This document shows, piece after piece, positions 1 to 6,434 of a stretch of 12,056 nt of DNA. The translations under genes and the position numbers were made by a program. The notes beneath the pieces were generated by a model. It worked only from the letters and a program-made list of their open reading frames with translations. It made no database searches and had not been told where the DNA came from. The stretch is from NCBI GenBank assembly GCA_934476515.1, contig CAKSNZ010000044.1, positions 1 to 12,056 of the forward strand. The letters are read 5' to 3'. Each line of letters opens with the position of its first letter. Within the stretch, counting starts at the first letter, position 1. Source of the DNA: an uncultured Ruminococcus sp. GTDB taxonomy: Bacteria; Bacillota; Clostridia; Oscillospirales; Acutalibacteraceae.

Positions 1-273
1 TATGCCTTTAATTTTATCACAAAACTGTATACCATGTCCTTTCTCTGTTGTATACCATCTTATTACTCTATACACATTGTTCGCCCGTTAAAAAGTGTGA
101 TACCTATGGGATTATTGTCCTATTTGCAGACTAAATATTTATAATATCTACATAGGACAAAATACCTATATAAAGGTTAATTTGCTCGGTCCACCAGTGG
201 TGGACCCTACAACTGTAACTCATAATTTTTCTTATATTTTATAGTTAGAAATAAGGGAAATTTTCAGCTATGA
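1..273. other. Non-coding AT-rich stretch with palindromes
   Basis: No credible reading frame is present on either strand. Three small structures are visible. The decamer TGTATACCAT occurs twice in direct orientation (26-35 and 49-58), 23 bp apart. An inverted repeat TTGTCCTAT / ATAGGACAA has arms at 115-123 and 152-160. A near-contiguous GC-rich palindrome lies at 188-206. None has a clear T-tract behind it, so I do not call a terminator. The stretch may be the 3' flank of a gene to the left, or decayed mobile DNA. Confidence 0.5.
188..206. repeat. Perfect 19-bp palindrome, GC-rich
   Basis: Arms GGTCCACCA and TGGTGGACC surround a single G, in DNA that is otherwise very AT-rich. No run of T follows on either strand, so a simple intrinsic terminator is unlikely. 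It could be a protein-binding site or the end of a palindromic mobile repeat. The role is unknown. Confidence 0.6.
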
Positions 274-336
274 TGATATTTTAAACAAGTTTAAAATATC
301 AACCACTCCTTCAGTCATTCGTCTAAAGGAGCCTTT
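274..336 (-). repeat. Dispersed palindromic repeat, copy 1 (minus orientation)
   Basis: Read on the minus strand, this copy starts near 336 with GGCTCC, runs through GACTGAAGGAGTGGTT, and ends in a 13-bp perfect inverted repeat (arms 289-301 and 274-286, 2-nt loop). Copies at 421-637 and 2516-2760 have the same order: a GGCTCC or GCCTCC start, then GAAGGAGTGRTT, then a 13-bp hairpin. The hairpin sequence here (TGATATTTTAAAC) differs from the other two copies, yet its pairing is perfect. The pattern resembles the non-coding MITE-like repeats of Oscillospiraceae genomes. This copy is shorter than the others. Confidence 0.6.
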
Positions 337-420
337 GTCTTTATCACAATTTCTACTAATTTATAAAGTTCGTACTATTTAGAAATTACGTAATAAGTTT
401 AGATTTGTACAGACCTTGTT

Positions 421-637
421 GCCTCCCTCGCTGAGGGATAAGTGAGCATCCAAATTTAATATTTGGCTTTGCGAACTTATGCAGTGGCTGGTGGCTTTGC
501 ATATGCAAAGACGGAAGGAGTGGTTGGAATTGTAAATTTATTTACAATTCCATATTAAATAAAACTATCAAATAGCACTACAAACCCAAATTTGTATAAC
601 TAACTTTATTTTCCTTTACCAATAAACAAAATTGAAA
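421..637 (+). repeat. Dispersed palindromic repeat, copy 2
   Basis: The copy begins CTCCCTCGCTGAGGGA, an internal hairpin shared with copy 3. It continues through a variable middle containing the 16-bp palindrome CTTTGCATATGCAAAG (495-510), then GAAGGAGTGGTT. It ends in a 13-bp inverted repeat TGGAATTGTAAAT (525-537) with its complement at 540-552. Similarity to copy 3 continues past the hairpin, through shared words such as AAACTATCAAAT and ACAAACCC, to about 605. The flank at about 572-636, reverse-complemented, also matches the sequence before copy 3, which suggests long imperfect terminal inverted repeats. No coding capacity is seen. Confidence 0.65.
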
Positions 638-930
638 AATCTTAATTTATTCAGCTAACCTTAACCGATAATCAAAACTCAAAAATTATTTTTTTACTTT
701 AAATGGGTTGCAGGAGCAAATAGTAAAGAAGAAAATTACTGTAAAATAAATAGATTTTAAGCCTATGAAAAATATTCATAAGCCGTTTACCTATTGTTAA
801 AATCTCTTTGTAAATATATACAAACAAAATAAATTATATTTGTTTAGAGTTTATGTAGAAAAATGATTTAAAAGATGTTAGAATAAATGTGTTAATACAT
901 TTTGTAAATTAATTATGGAGGTATAACAAA
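638..930. other. Leader region upstream of the secreted-protein gene
   Basis: This is AT-rich DNA with no plausible gene. Its only supported content is a weak candidate promoter and the ribosome binding site of the following gene. A short imperfect hairpin (TATGAA / TTCATA, around 765-781) is visible but has no T-tract. Confidence 0.5.
856..884 (+). promoter_or_regulatory. Weak candidate promoter for the secreted Big_2 protein
   Basis: A -10 box TAGAAT (879-884) is preceded by TGT, giving an extended -10 signature. The hexamer 17 bp upstream, TAGAAA, is a poor -35 box. The predicted start would leave a leader of about 40 nt before the gene. It is the best candidate seen here, but weak. Confidence 0.3.
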
Positions 931-2301
931 ATGAAGAAAACATTAAGTTTGATAATGTCTGTGCTAATGCTACTAAGTGCTTTTAGTATGCTTTCAGTAT
1001 CAGCCGTTGAAACAAACGACAACACAGAAGAAACTACAACAGTAAATGGGGTAGTAGCAAACGTAGGTGACACAGTTACTATTGATTATTTTGTAAAGTC
1101 CGACTGTATTTGGGAAGATTTTCAGGGTCACGTAACATATGACTATGAAGGCCTACAGGTTGAAAGTTTTGAAATGCCTGATGTTACTGCCGGTGTTATG
1201 ACAAACACAAGCATTAAGGGCTTTGCTTACTATACCGGTGTTGACATTAACAGTAACTACAAATTCTATAACGAAGTTAATTTCTATAGAATTAAATTAA
1301 CTGTTCTTAAAGCAGGCAACTATACTGTTGATAATGTATGGGAAGTTGCTGACGGTAATGGTGTTGATATGATTGTTGACAAGGGTATAATTCTAAACCC
1401 AGACAGACTTCTAACTCGTGAAGTTGTAACAGTTACACCAAAGCCAACAGAACCAACTACAACTACTAGTGAGCCAACAACAGTTTCAGAAACTGAACCA
1501 ACTACAACTACAAGTGAACCAACAACAGTTTCAGAAACAGAACCAACTACAACTACAAGCGAACCAACAACAGTTTCAGAAACAGAACCAACTACAACTA
1601 CTAGTGAGCCAACAACAGTTTCAGAAACAGAACCAACTACAACTACAAGTGAACCAACAACAGTTTCAGAAACAGAACCAACTACAACTACAAGTGAACC
1701 AACAACAGTTTCAAAAACAGAACCAACAACTGTTAACGCAATACCATCAACTATTCCTACTACTACAAAACCTGTAGTAAAGAAAGTTTCAAAGGTAGGA
1801 CTAAGCAAAAAGTCTGTTACATTAATTAAAGGCAGAAATACAACAATTAAGGCAAAGGTTTCTCCAACAAATGCAACAAACAAAAAGCTAAAGTGGACAA
1901 CTTCTAATGCTAAGGTAGCAACAGTTAACCAAAGTGGTAAGATTACTGCTAAGGGCAAGGGTACTGCAACTATCAAGGTTAGGGCACTTGACGGTAGCAA
2001 CAAATATGCTACATGTAAGGTTACTGTAAAACAGCCTGTTACTTCTATTAAGCTAAATAAAAAGACAGTTACTCTAAAGGCAAAGGGCAGTGCAAAGCAG
2101 AAAACTGCTACTCTAAGAGCTACTGTTTCACCAAAGAATGCTAACAATAAAAAAGTTAAGTGGACTTCTTCAAAGTCAAAGATTGCTACAGTAAACAGCA
2201 AGGGTAAAGTAACTGCTAAGAAAAAGGGTACTTGTTACGTTATCGCAACTGCTAAGGACGGTAGCAAAAAGTCAGCTAAGTGTAAGATTGTTGTAAAATA
2301 A
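931..2301 (+). CDS. Secreted Big_2 protein with Thr-rich tandem-repeat linker
   Basis: This 456-residue protein appears to be exported. It has a signal peptide (residues 1-25; MKK start, hydrophobic core, SVSA cleavage site). A beta-rich domain follows at about 38-165, starting VGDTVTIDYFVK. It is loosely like cohesin or related cellulosomal sandwiches, but that call is weak. Residues 174-263 are six copies of a 15-residue unit (EPTTTTSEPTTVSET), a flexible and possibly glycosylated linker. Two bacterial Ig-like Big_2 domains complete it (about 283-370 and 371-456; both have the KWT or KWTSS, IATVN, GK[IV]TAK(G/K)KGT pattern). No LPXTG, dockerin or C-terminal membrane anchor is visible, so attachment must be non-covalent, if any. 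The basic Big_2 pair is Lys-rich and could bind acidic wall polymers. The start is fixed by GGAGGT at 917-922. The gene stands alone. Likely roles are adhesion or polysaccharide binding. Confidence 0.85.
   Translation: MKKTLSLIMSVLMLLSAFSMLSVSAVETNDNTEETTTVNGVVANVGDTVTIDYFVKSDCIWEDFQGHVTYDYEGLQVESFEMPDVTAGVMTNTSIKGFAYYTGVDINSNYKFYNEVNFYRIKLTVLKAGNYTVDNVWEVADGNGVDMIVDKGIILNPDRLLTREVVTVTPKPTEPTTTTSEPTTVSETEPTTTTSEPTTVSETEPTTTTSEPTTVSETEPTTTTSEPTTVSETEPTTTTSEPTTVSETEPTTTTSEPTTVSKTEPTTVNAIPSTIPTTTKPVVKKVSKVGLSKKSVTLIKGRNTTIKAKVSPTNATNKKLKWTTSNAKVATVNQSGKITAKGKGTATIKVRALDGSNKYATCKVTVKQPVTSIKLNKKTVTLKAKGSAKQKTATLRATVSPKNANNKKVKWTSSKSKIATVNSKGKVTAKKKGTCYVIATAKDGSKKSAKCKIVVK
1450..1734 (+). repeat. 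45-bp in-frame tandem repeat, six full units
   Basis: Units begin at 1450, 1495, 1540, 1585, 1630 and 1675, and a partial seventh unit begins at 1720. Each codes for EPTTTTSEPTTVSET, with Ser-Lys-Thr in the last unit. Differences between units are few and mostly synonymous (AGT/AGC, GAG/GAA, ACT/ACA), so they probably arose by recent duplication or slippage. The array also creates long open frames in other frames and on the other strand, which are not genes. Confidence 0.95.
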
Positions 2302-2515
2302 TTTTAGGGTTATAGCTGTTAGTTATTTTATCTATGGTAAATGTTATTGAAGTTAAATTATATAGCTAAAGAAAAGTTGTTTAATTTTCCTTAATAGAAA
2401 TTTATAATCATGTAGATAAAGTTATTTAAAAAATAATCACAATTATCAATTCGGGCAAGGTTCTCAAAACCTTGCCCTTTTGTAATACCTAAATTTTTAA
2501 TGTAAATTAGTTTTT
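2302..2515. other. Intergenic region with terminator
   Basis: Apart from the hairpin at 2453-2482 there is only AT-rich DNA. The terminator lies about 150 nt past the stop codon, so the mRNA of the upstream gene would have a long 3' untranslated tail. Confidence 0.5.
2453..2482 (+). terminator. Rho-independent terminator
   Basis: Arms GGGCAAGGTT (2453-2462) and AACCTTGCCC (2468-2477) pair perfectly around a 5-nt loop and are followed by TTTTG. It probably ends the transcript of the secreted Big_2 protein. A few A residues precede it only at a distance, so it works mainly in the + direction. Confidence 0.75.
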
Positions 2516-2760
2516 TAATTTTCTTTGTGGGTAAAGGTAAGTTTGATAAATTAGGGGTTGTAGTGGTAAGTAGGTAGTAACAAATTTTAGCAAATAAGGC
2601 TCCCTCGCTGAGGGAACTGTCGATTTTAAATTGCCGGTATGGCAATTTAACTCTTATAAATCGACTGAAGGAGTGATTGGAATTGTAAATTCATTTACAA
2701 TTCCATTTTAACTGAAACTATCAAATTGCCCAACAAACCCCAATTTGCACAACTGAAATA
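2516..2760 (+). repeat. Dispersed palindromic repeat, copy 3
   Basis: The core (2598-2705) begins GGCTCCCTCGCTGAGGGA. It then has two nested hairpins, GTCGATTT (2619-2626) with AAATCGAC (2658-2665) around AAATTGCC (2628-2635) with GGCAATTT (2641-2648). GAAGGAGTGATT follows, then a 13-bp inverted repeat TGGAATTGTAAAT (2678-2690) with its complement at 2693-2705. The flanks also belong to the element: 2706-2757 matches the downstream flank of copy 2, and 2516-2567 matches the reverse complement of that same flank. This is the most complete copy and is predicted to fold as one long structure. It codes for no protein. Confidence 0.65.
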
Positions 2761-3097
2761 TTTTAATGTACAAACAAATTAAAAATTTTGAAAAAATATG
2801 CGACCTTTTGTAGAGTTAAAAAGTATTATATATAGAAGGCTTAAAAACAACAATAATAAAACAAGTAAATAAAAATAAGATAAATCAGAAAATTAGAACA
2901 AAGGTATAACATAATCAATGTTATCAATGCTTTTCCTATTTGGATTAAAATAGTTAAGTAAAAAGCAAGTAAATTAAAGTACAAGAGAAAAAATCGTTCT
3001 CATACCCTTTCTTAAATCCTCTCCGTATTGGGGAGGATTTTCATATGTAATAATGAAAGCGTTGCTATGAGGGTAAAATATCAGTATAGTATTGTTA
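2761..3097. other. Unexplained non-coding region
   Basis: No reading frame of note is present. The sequence is AT-rich with many A-runs. One hairpin lies at 3014-3040. It is possible that a short untranslated transcript ends there, but no convincing promoter precedes it. Confidence 0.4.
3014..3043 (+). terminator. Terminator-like hairpin without an obvious gene upstream
   Basis: Arms AAATCCTCTCC (3014-3024) and GGGGAGGATTT (3030-3040) form 11 pairs with one G-T wobble and a 5-nt loop. The following T-tract is short and broken (TTTTC). No gene ends just before it, so it would terminate either readthrough or an unrecognised small RNA. Confidence 0.4.
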
Positions 3098-3126
3098 TTG
3101 ACTAATGTAGAAATATGTTATATATT
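3098..3126 (+). promoter_or_regulatory. Sigma-A promoter for the membrane protein at 3157
   Basis: TTGACT (3098-3103), a 17-bp spacer and TATATT (3121-3126). Transcription would start near 3133, downstream of the ATGs at 3115, and this supports the start codon at 3157. Confidence 0.65.
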
Positions 3127-3156
3127 GTAAACATAATAATGGAAGTGAGAAAAAAT

Positions 3157-4404
3157 ATGAGTGAAGAATTAAAAAAAGATTTTTTCACATTAAGTGAAGA
3201 AGATGTGGAAAAACCATCAAAGAAAAATAAATTAAAAAAGAATAAGAAACCTTTCTTTAAGCGACCTGCCGGTATTATTTTAATTGTTGTTTTGGTTTTG
3301 ATTATCGGTGGTGGTGTTACTTGTTATGCACTAAGAAATCAAATTTTAAAGGCTGTTTTAGGTCCGGTAAATTATTATGTGTATAAAGAAGGTATGAATA
3401 TTTCTGCCATTGCAAAGGAAGACTTTTCTGTAAAAGGTAACCTTGCTTTAGGTCAGGATTATAAATCAATTTTGTCTTTTACCGGTGCAGATTCATCTGA
3501 CATTGCAGTAGATGTTGAAAGGTCAGTTGAAAAGGACAAGTTAAAGGCAGAGTTCAATGTTTTCAACATTATGGATTATGAGTTGCTTATTGACGGTAAC
3601 TACCTTTCTTCTTCAATTAATGAGAGTGAGCCTTATGTTATAAATCTTAAGGAAAAAGCTCCTAAAAAGAAAAGTTCATCAAGTAAAAAGAAAAAAGCAA
3701 CTGCTACTTCTACTACTGCCACAACAACAGTTCCTACTACATTAAACAAAGAAGATTATGATGTTGGTAAAATTGAACTTGCAAAGTGGGCATATACTTT
3801 CTCCAAGGAATGTATTTCCGGTAAAATTGAGGACGGTTTTATTAAGGAAAGTACAAAAGAATTTAAGGGTATGGAATGTGATGTAACAACCTTTACTTTC
3901 AACAACAAACTATTTGCCAATATACTTTCCAGCATAGCTGATAAAATGAAAACCGATGAAGAAACCCAGAAGGTAGTTAAGTATTTTTACTACAATGTGC
4001 TAGGCGGAAAAAGTGAAAAGTTTGACCCTAAGTCTATTGCTGAAACTTTAGAGGATAACGCAAAGAACCTTTCAAAGAAGAAGGATAAGGATATTGTTTA
4101 CAGTGTCTATTACTATGACAATGAAATTGTTAATAGGGTAAACGACAACACCAATATCGGTACATTCACTAAAGGTGACAAAAAGTATCTTTCAATCGGT
4201 AATAAAAGCACCCTTTATGGCGAACTTCTTATTAGTGATACTCCTAACGTAAGTGATATTAAGATTGATAAATCAAAGGTTCAGTCAAGTGGTGAAGAAT
4301 TCAAAAATTCTATGACAGGTATATTTAAAACATCAGTTTCATTTGTTTTGCGTTCAGTTTTTGGAGAAGAAGTTGGCAAGGCTATTGCCGATTATATAAT
4401 GTAA
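3157..4404 (+). CDS. Single-pass membrane protein, unknown function
   Basis: I do not recognise the family with confidence. The 415-residue protein has a charged Lys-rich cytoplasmic N-terminus (1-37), one membrane helix (about 38-59, IILIVVLVLIIGGG), and a large extracellular part (60-415). The extracellular part is split by a Lys/Ser then Thr-rich segment (about 167-195, with KKKSSSSKKKK and TTVPTT). The outer domain contains alternating beta-like and helical stretches and no recognised catalytic motif. The start at 3157 is chosen over upstream in-frame ATGs at 3115 and 3139. GGAAGTGAGA (3141-3150) lies 6 nt before it, and the promoter -10 box at 3121-3126 excludes 3115. The gene has its own promoter and terminator. 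Its plan of charged tail, one helix and Thr-rich linker matches the zinc-ribbon proteins at 6435 and 7885 and suggests a shared envelope setting. Confidence 0.85.
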   Translation: MSEELKKDFFTLSEEDVEKPSKKNKLKKNKKPFFKRPAGIILIVVLVLIIGGGVTCYALRNQILKAVLGPVNYYVYKEGMNISAIAKEDFSVKGNLALGQDYKSILSFTGADSSDIAVDVERSVEKDKLKAEFNVFNIMDYELLIDGNYLSSSINESEPYVINLKEKAPKKKSSSSKKKKATATSTTATTTVPTTLNKEDYDVGKIELAKWAYTFSKECISGKIEDGFIKESTKEFKGMECDVTTFTFNNKLFANILSSIADKMKTDEETQKVVKYFYYNVLGGKSEKFDPKSIAETLEDNAKNLSKKKDKDIVYSVYYYDNEIVNRVNDNTNIGTFTKGDKKYLSIGNKSTLYGELLISDTPNVSDIKIDKSKVQSSGEEFKNSMTGIFKTSVSFVLRSVFGEEVGKAIADYIM

Positions 4405-4422
4405 ATTGTAAATATTTTAATT

Positions 4423-4455
4423 AAGCAGTTTCTACAAAAAAGGAACTGCTTTTTT
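4423..4455 (+). terminator. Rho-independent terminator after the membrane protein
   Basis: Arms AAGCAGTTTCT (4423-4433) and AGGAACTGCTT (4441-4451) form 11 pairs with one wobble and a 7-nt loop, running into a T-tract to 4455. It lies 19 nt after the stop codon at 4404. Confidence 0.85.
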
Positions 4456-4472
4456 GTGTTTTAGTGGATAGG

Positions 4473-4501
4473 TTGCAATTTTGTTGTTGATGTGTTATAA
4501 T
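4473..4501 (+). promoter_or_regulatory. Promoter for the PP2C phosphatase
   Basis: TTGCAA (4473-4478), a 17-bp spacer and TATAAT (4496-4501), with TGT before the -10 box (extended -10). Transcription should begin about 25 nt before the start codon. Confidence 0.7.
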
Positions 4502-4534
4502 GATAGAAAATAATAGGGATTTTGCGGTGATTAT

Positions 4535-5308
4535 ATGGAAAATAAGCATTACAGAATTAAATATCACGCAATGAGTACAACAGGAAATGTTCGCAAAAAT
4601 AACGAAGATAACTTGCTTTGTGACGGACATTCAAGAGATATAAACGATGAAGAAACTTTTTCTTATTATGGCGAAATTTTAAGTGATGATAGTAAAATCC
4701 TAGCTGTCTTTGACGGTATGGGTGGTGGAGAGCAAGGTGAGGTTGCTTCTTCAATGGCTACTGATGTTGCAAAAGATTATAAATTTGGTGAGAATGAAGA
4801 AAAAAGTTTGTCTGAACAAATTCTTGAATGTGCAAAGGAAATGAACAATAAGGTTCATTCTTATGCTGAAGAAAATCAGCTTGAACATATGGGTACAACA
4901 TTTGCCGGAATTGTCTTTGGAAAAAATGAAATTTCTATAGGCAACGTTGGTGACTCGAGAATTTATAAAGTGAGAAATGGAAAGATAGAGCAGTTGTCTG
5001 TTGACCATGTGTTGCCGGAAGAACTAAAGTCTTTCAAAAATATTATTACTCAGTATGTTGGTATGGGTGAAGAAGAAAAGGAATTTTCTCCATCACTAAC
5101 TACAGAGGAATATTGTAACGGTGACAGATATATTATTTGTTCCGACGGCTTAACAGAAAAACTTAATGATGAAGAGGTAGGGGTCCTTTGTCATGTTGCG
5201 CAGTCAGTTACTGATGCATCTGATATTTTAGTTTCTCAGGCTTTAGGGCAAGGGAGCAATGACAACATAACAGTTATTGTGTGTGAATTAGAGGAGTTAA
5301 CAAGTTAG
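4535..5308 (+). CDS. PP2C-family Ser/Thr protein phosphatase
   Basis: This is a metal-dependent phosphatase (PPM/PP2C) that removes phosphate from Ser/Thr in proteins, in the cytoplasm. It is 257 residues long, the usual size of a bacterial single-domain enzyme. The family motifs are complete and in order: RKNNEDN (20-26), VFDGMGGG (58-65), MGTT (119-122), NVGDSRIY (137-144), CSDGLTE (202-208) and GSNDNITVIV (240-249). The expected metal ligands D60, D140, D204 and D243 are therefore present, and activity is likely. No membrane helix is seen. In many Firmicutes such a gene sits beside a PASTA-type kinase, but none is here. Translation starts at 4535 after GGTGA (4526-4530). An ATG at 4571 is possible but has no better ribosome site. 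The gene is flanked by its own promoter and terminator. Confidence 0.93.
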   Translation: MENKHYRIKYHAMSTTGNVRKNNEDNLLCDGHSRDINDEETFSYYGEILSDDSKILAVFDGMGGGEQGEVASSMATDVAKDYKFGENEEKSLSEQILECAKEMNNKVHSYAEENQLEHMGTTFAGIVFGKNEISIGNVGDSRIYKVRNGKIEQLSVDHVLPEELKSFKNIITQYVGMGEEEKEFSPSLTTEEYCNGDRYIICSDGLTEKLNDEEVGVLCHVAQSVTDASDILVSQALGQGSNDNITVIVCELEELTS

Positions 5309-5340
5309 TACAGCTTATGTATTTTCTTGTTAACTTTTTT
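5295..5340 (+). terminator. Terminator overlapping the end of the phosphatase gene
   Basis: The left arm AGTTAACAAG (5295-5304) lies within the last codons of the gene and pairs perfectly with CTTGTTAACT (5326-5335), followed by T to 5340. The loop is long (21 nt). The stem includes coding sequence, so translating ribosomes may affect its folding. Confidence 0.7.
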
Positions 5341-5364
5341 ATTATTACAAAATAGTCATAAACA

Positions 5365-5393
5365 TTGATGAACTAAAATTGTTTTTGTATAAT
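5365..5393 (+). promoter_or_regulatory. Promoter for the 5469-8862 gene run
   Basis: TTGATG (5365-5370), a 17-bp spacer and TATAAT (5388-5393). The leader would be about 65-70 nt. No other promoter is obvious before 8889, so this one may drive the whole run. Confidence 0.65.
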
Positions 5394-5468
5394 GAATTTA
5401 TATGCAAATTATGTTTGATATTGTAGATATATAGAAAAAAGATTGTTATTTAGGACGTAGAGGTATTT

Positions 5469-6416
5469 ATGGAGAATTATAAGGATGTAAAAATGGGTAT
5501 CAGAAAATTAAATATTGCCCTTGCCGTTACAGGTAGAGGCAGTGAAGGCAGAAATGAAGACAGCTATAGTTATTGTTTTAACGATAACGGTGGTTTTGTA
5601 GGTGTGTTTGATGGCTTCGGCGAAATGGACTCAACAACATACTCAAAACTTGGCAGAAGAACAGGTGGCTATATTGCCAGTAGATTAGCAGCAGAAAGCA
5701 CAGTAAAAATGTTCCAAAACGGTAACTTTACTTTTAGTGAAATGGATAGCATTAAACTAACTTCTGACTTAAAGAAATATATTGATAAGGTAAAGAAGAA
5801 TTTTGCCGATAATCAGGACACTGCTTTAGTACCAACAACTGCAAGTATTATTGCTTGTGACTATAGCAAGAAAGATAACATTATGTTTGAATATCTTTGG
5901 GCAGGTAACAGCAGAGGTTATTTCCTAGACAAAAACGGTCTTTGCCAGATTACAGAGGACGATGTTGTTGAACAGGTTAGTCCTATTGATGAAACAAAGA
6001 AACCTAGAGTTATTAACCTAATCAATGCTGAAACTGACTTTAAGATTAATATTAAAACAGTTAGAACAGATGCACCTACTATCTTAGTAACTGCAACAGA
6101 TGGTGCTTATGGTAGCTTTGCAACACCTATGGAATTTGAGTATGCTTTACTATATACACTTAACAGAGCAAAGAATGTTGCACAGTGGGAAAGCCTACTT
6201 AGAAGACTTATTGGAGAATTTGCAAAAGATGATTTTGCAATTATGATTGTTGCTTTTGGTTTTGAAGATTTTAAGGACTTAAAGCACTACTTCTTTGAAA
6301 GAACAAAAAAGATGTTTAATGAATACATTGAGCCAATCTCTAAGGCAAAGGAAGAAAATTCCACTGATAAAGTAGAAGAATTGTGGAATAATTATAAGGC
6401 AGATTATTATAGATAA
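5469..6416 (+). CDS. Divergent PP2C-like phosphatase with altered third-metal site
   Basis: The 315-residue protein has the PP2C layout: GRNEDS (27-32), GVFDGFG (45-51), PTTAS (122-126), AGNSRGYF (145-152), TATDGAYG (208-215) and AKDDFAIMIV (252-261). The acidic residues that bind the two catalytic metals in family members (D48, D211, D254) are kept. The GDSR motif reads GNSR, so the Asp that in human PP2C-alpha (D146) holds the third metal is Asn147 here. The last motif is DD rather than DN. The enzyme may be slow, altered in specificity, or a binding pseudo-phosphatase. A C-terminal extension of about 50 residues (265-315) is charged and helical. The start at 5469 has AGAGGT rather close (4 nt). 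An ATG at 5493 with AAGGATG upstream is a real alternative. It is the first gene of a close-packed run. Confidence 0.85.
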   Translation: MENYKDVKMGIRKLNIALAVTGRGSEGRNEDSYSYCFNDNGGFVGVFDGFGEMDSTTYSKLGRRTGGYIASRLAAESTVKMFQNGNFTFSEMDSIKLTSDLKKYIDKVKKNFADNQDTALVPTTASIIACDYSKKDNIMFEYLWAGNSRGYFLDKNGLCQITEDDVVEQVSPIDETKKPRVINLINAETDFKINIKTVRTDAPTILVTATDGAYGSFATPMEFEYALLYTLNRAKNVAQWESLLRRLIGEFAKDDFAIMIVAFGFEDFKDLKHYFFERTKKMFNEYIEPISKAKEENSTDKVEELWNNYKADYYR

Positions 6417-6434
6417 GTGAGAAGGTGATTTTCT

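Noticed and set aside
188..206. T-box or other riboswitch reading of the GC-rich palindrome
   Set aside because: No specifier stem, T-box bulge sequence or downstream terminator/antiterminator pair was found, and no gene follows within 700 bp.
1320..2201. Long open frame of 293 codons on the minus strand, and a 102-codon frame at 1469-1777 on the plus strand
   Set aside because: Both are by-products of the 45-bp repeat and Thr-rich coding sequence of the real gene. They lack ribosome sites and have unnatural low-complexity products.
2391..2645. 84-codon minus-strand frame
   Set aside because: It runs through the terminator and the palindromic repeat, has no family resemblance and no ribosome binding site.
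2936..2951. Possible extra copy of the nifS operator core
   Set aside because: TTCCTA is present but the matching TAGGAA half at 9-nt spacing is not.
3115..3156. Upstream start codons for the membrane protein
   Set aside because: The first ATG precedes the -10 box at 3121-3126 and would not be transcribed. The second, at 3139, has no ribosome site. The start at 3157 is well placed.
4421..5008. Minus-strand frames opposite the PP2C gene
   Set aside because: They are complementary shadows of a clearly functional phosphatase gene and have no supporting signals.
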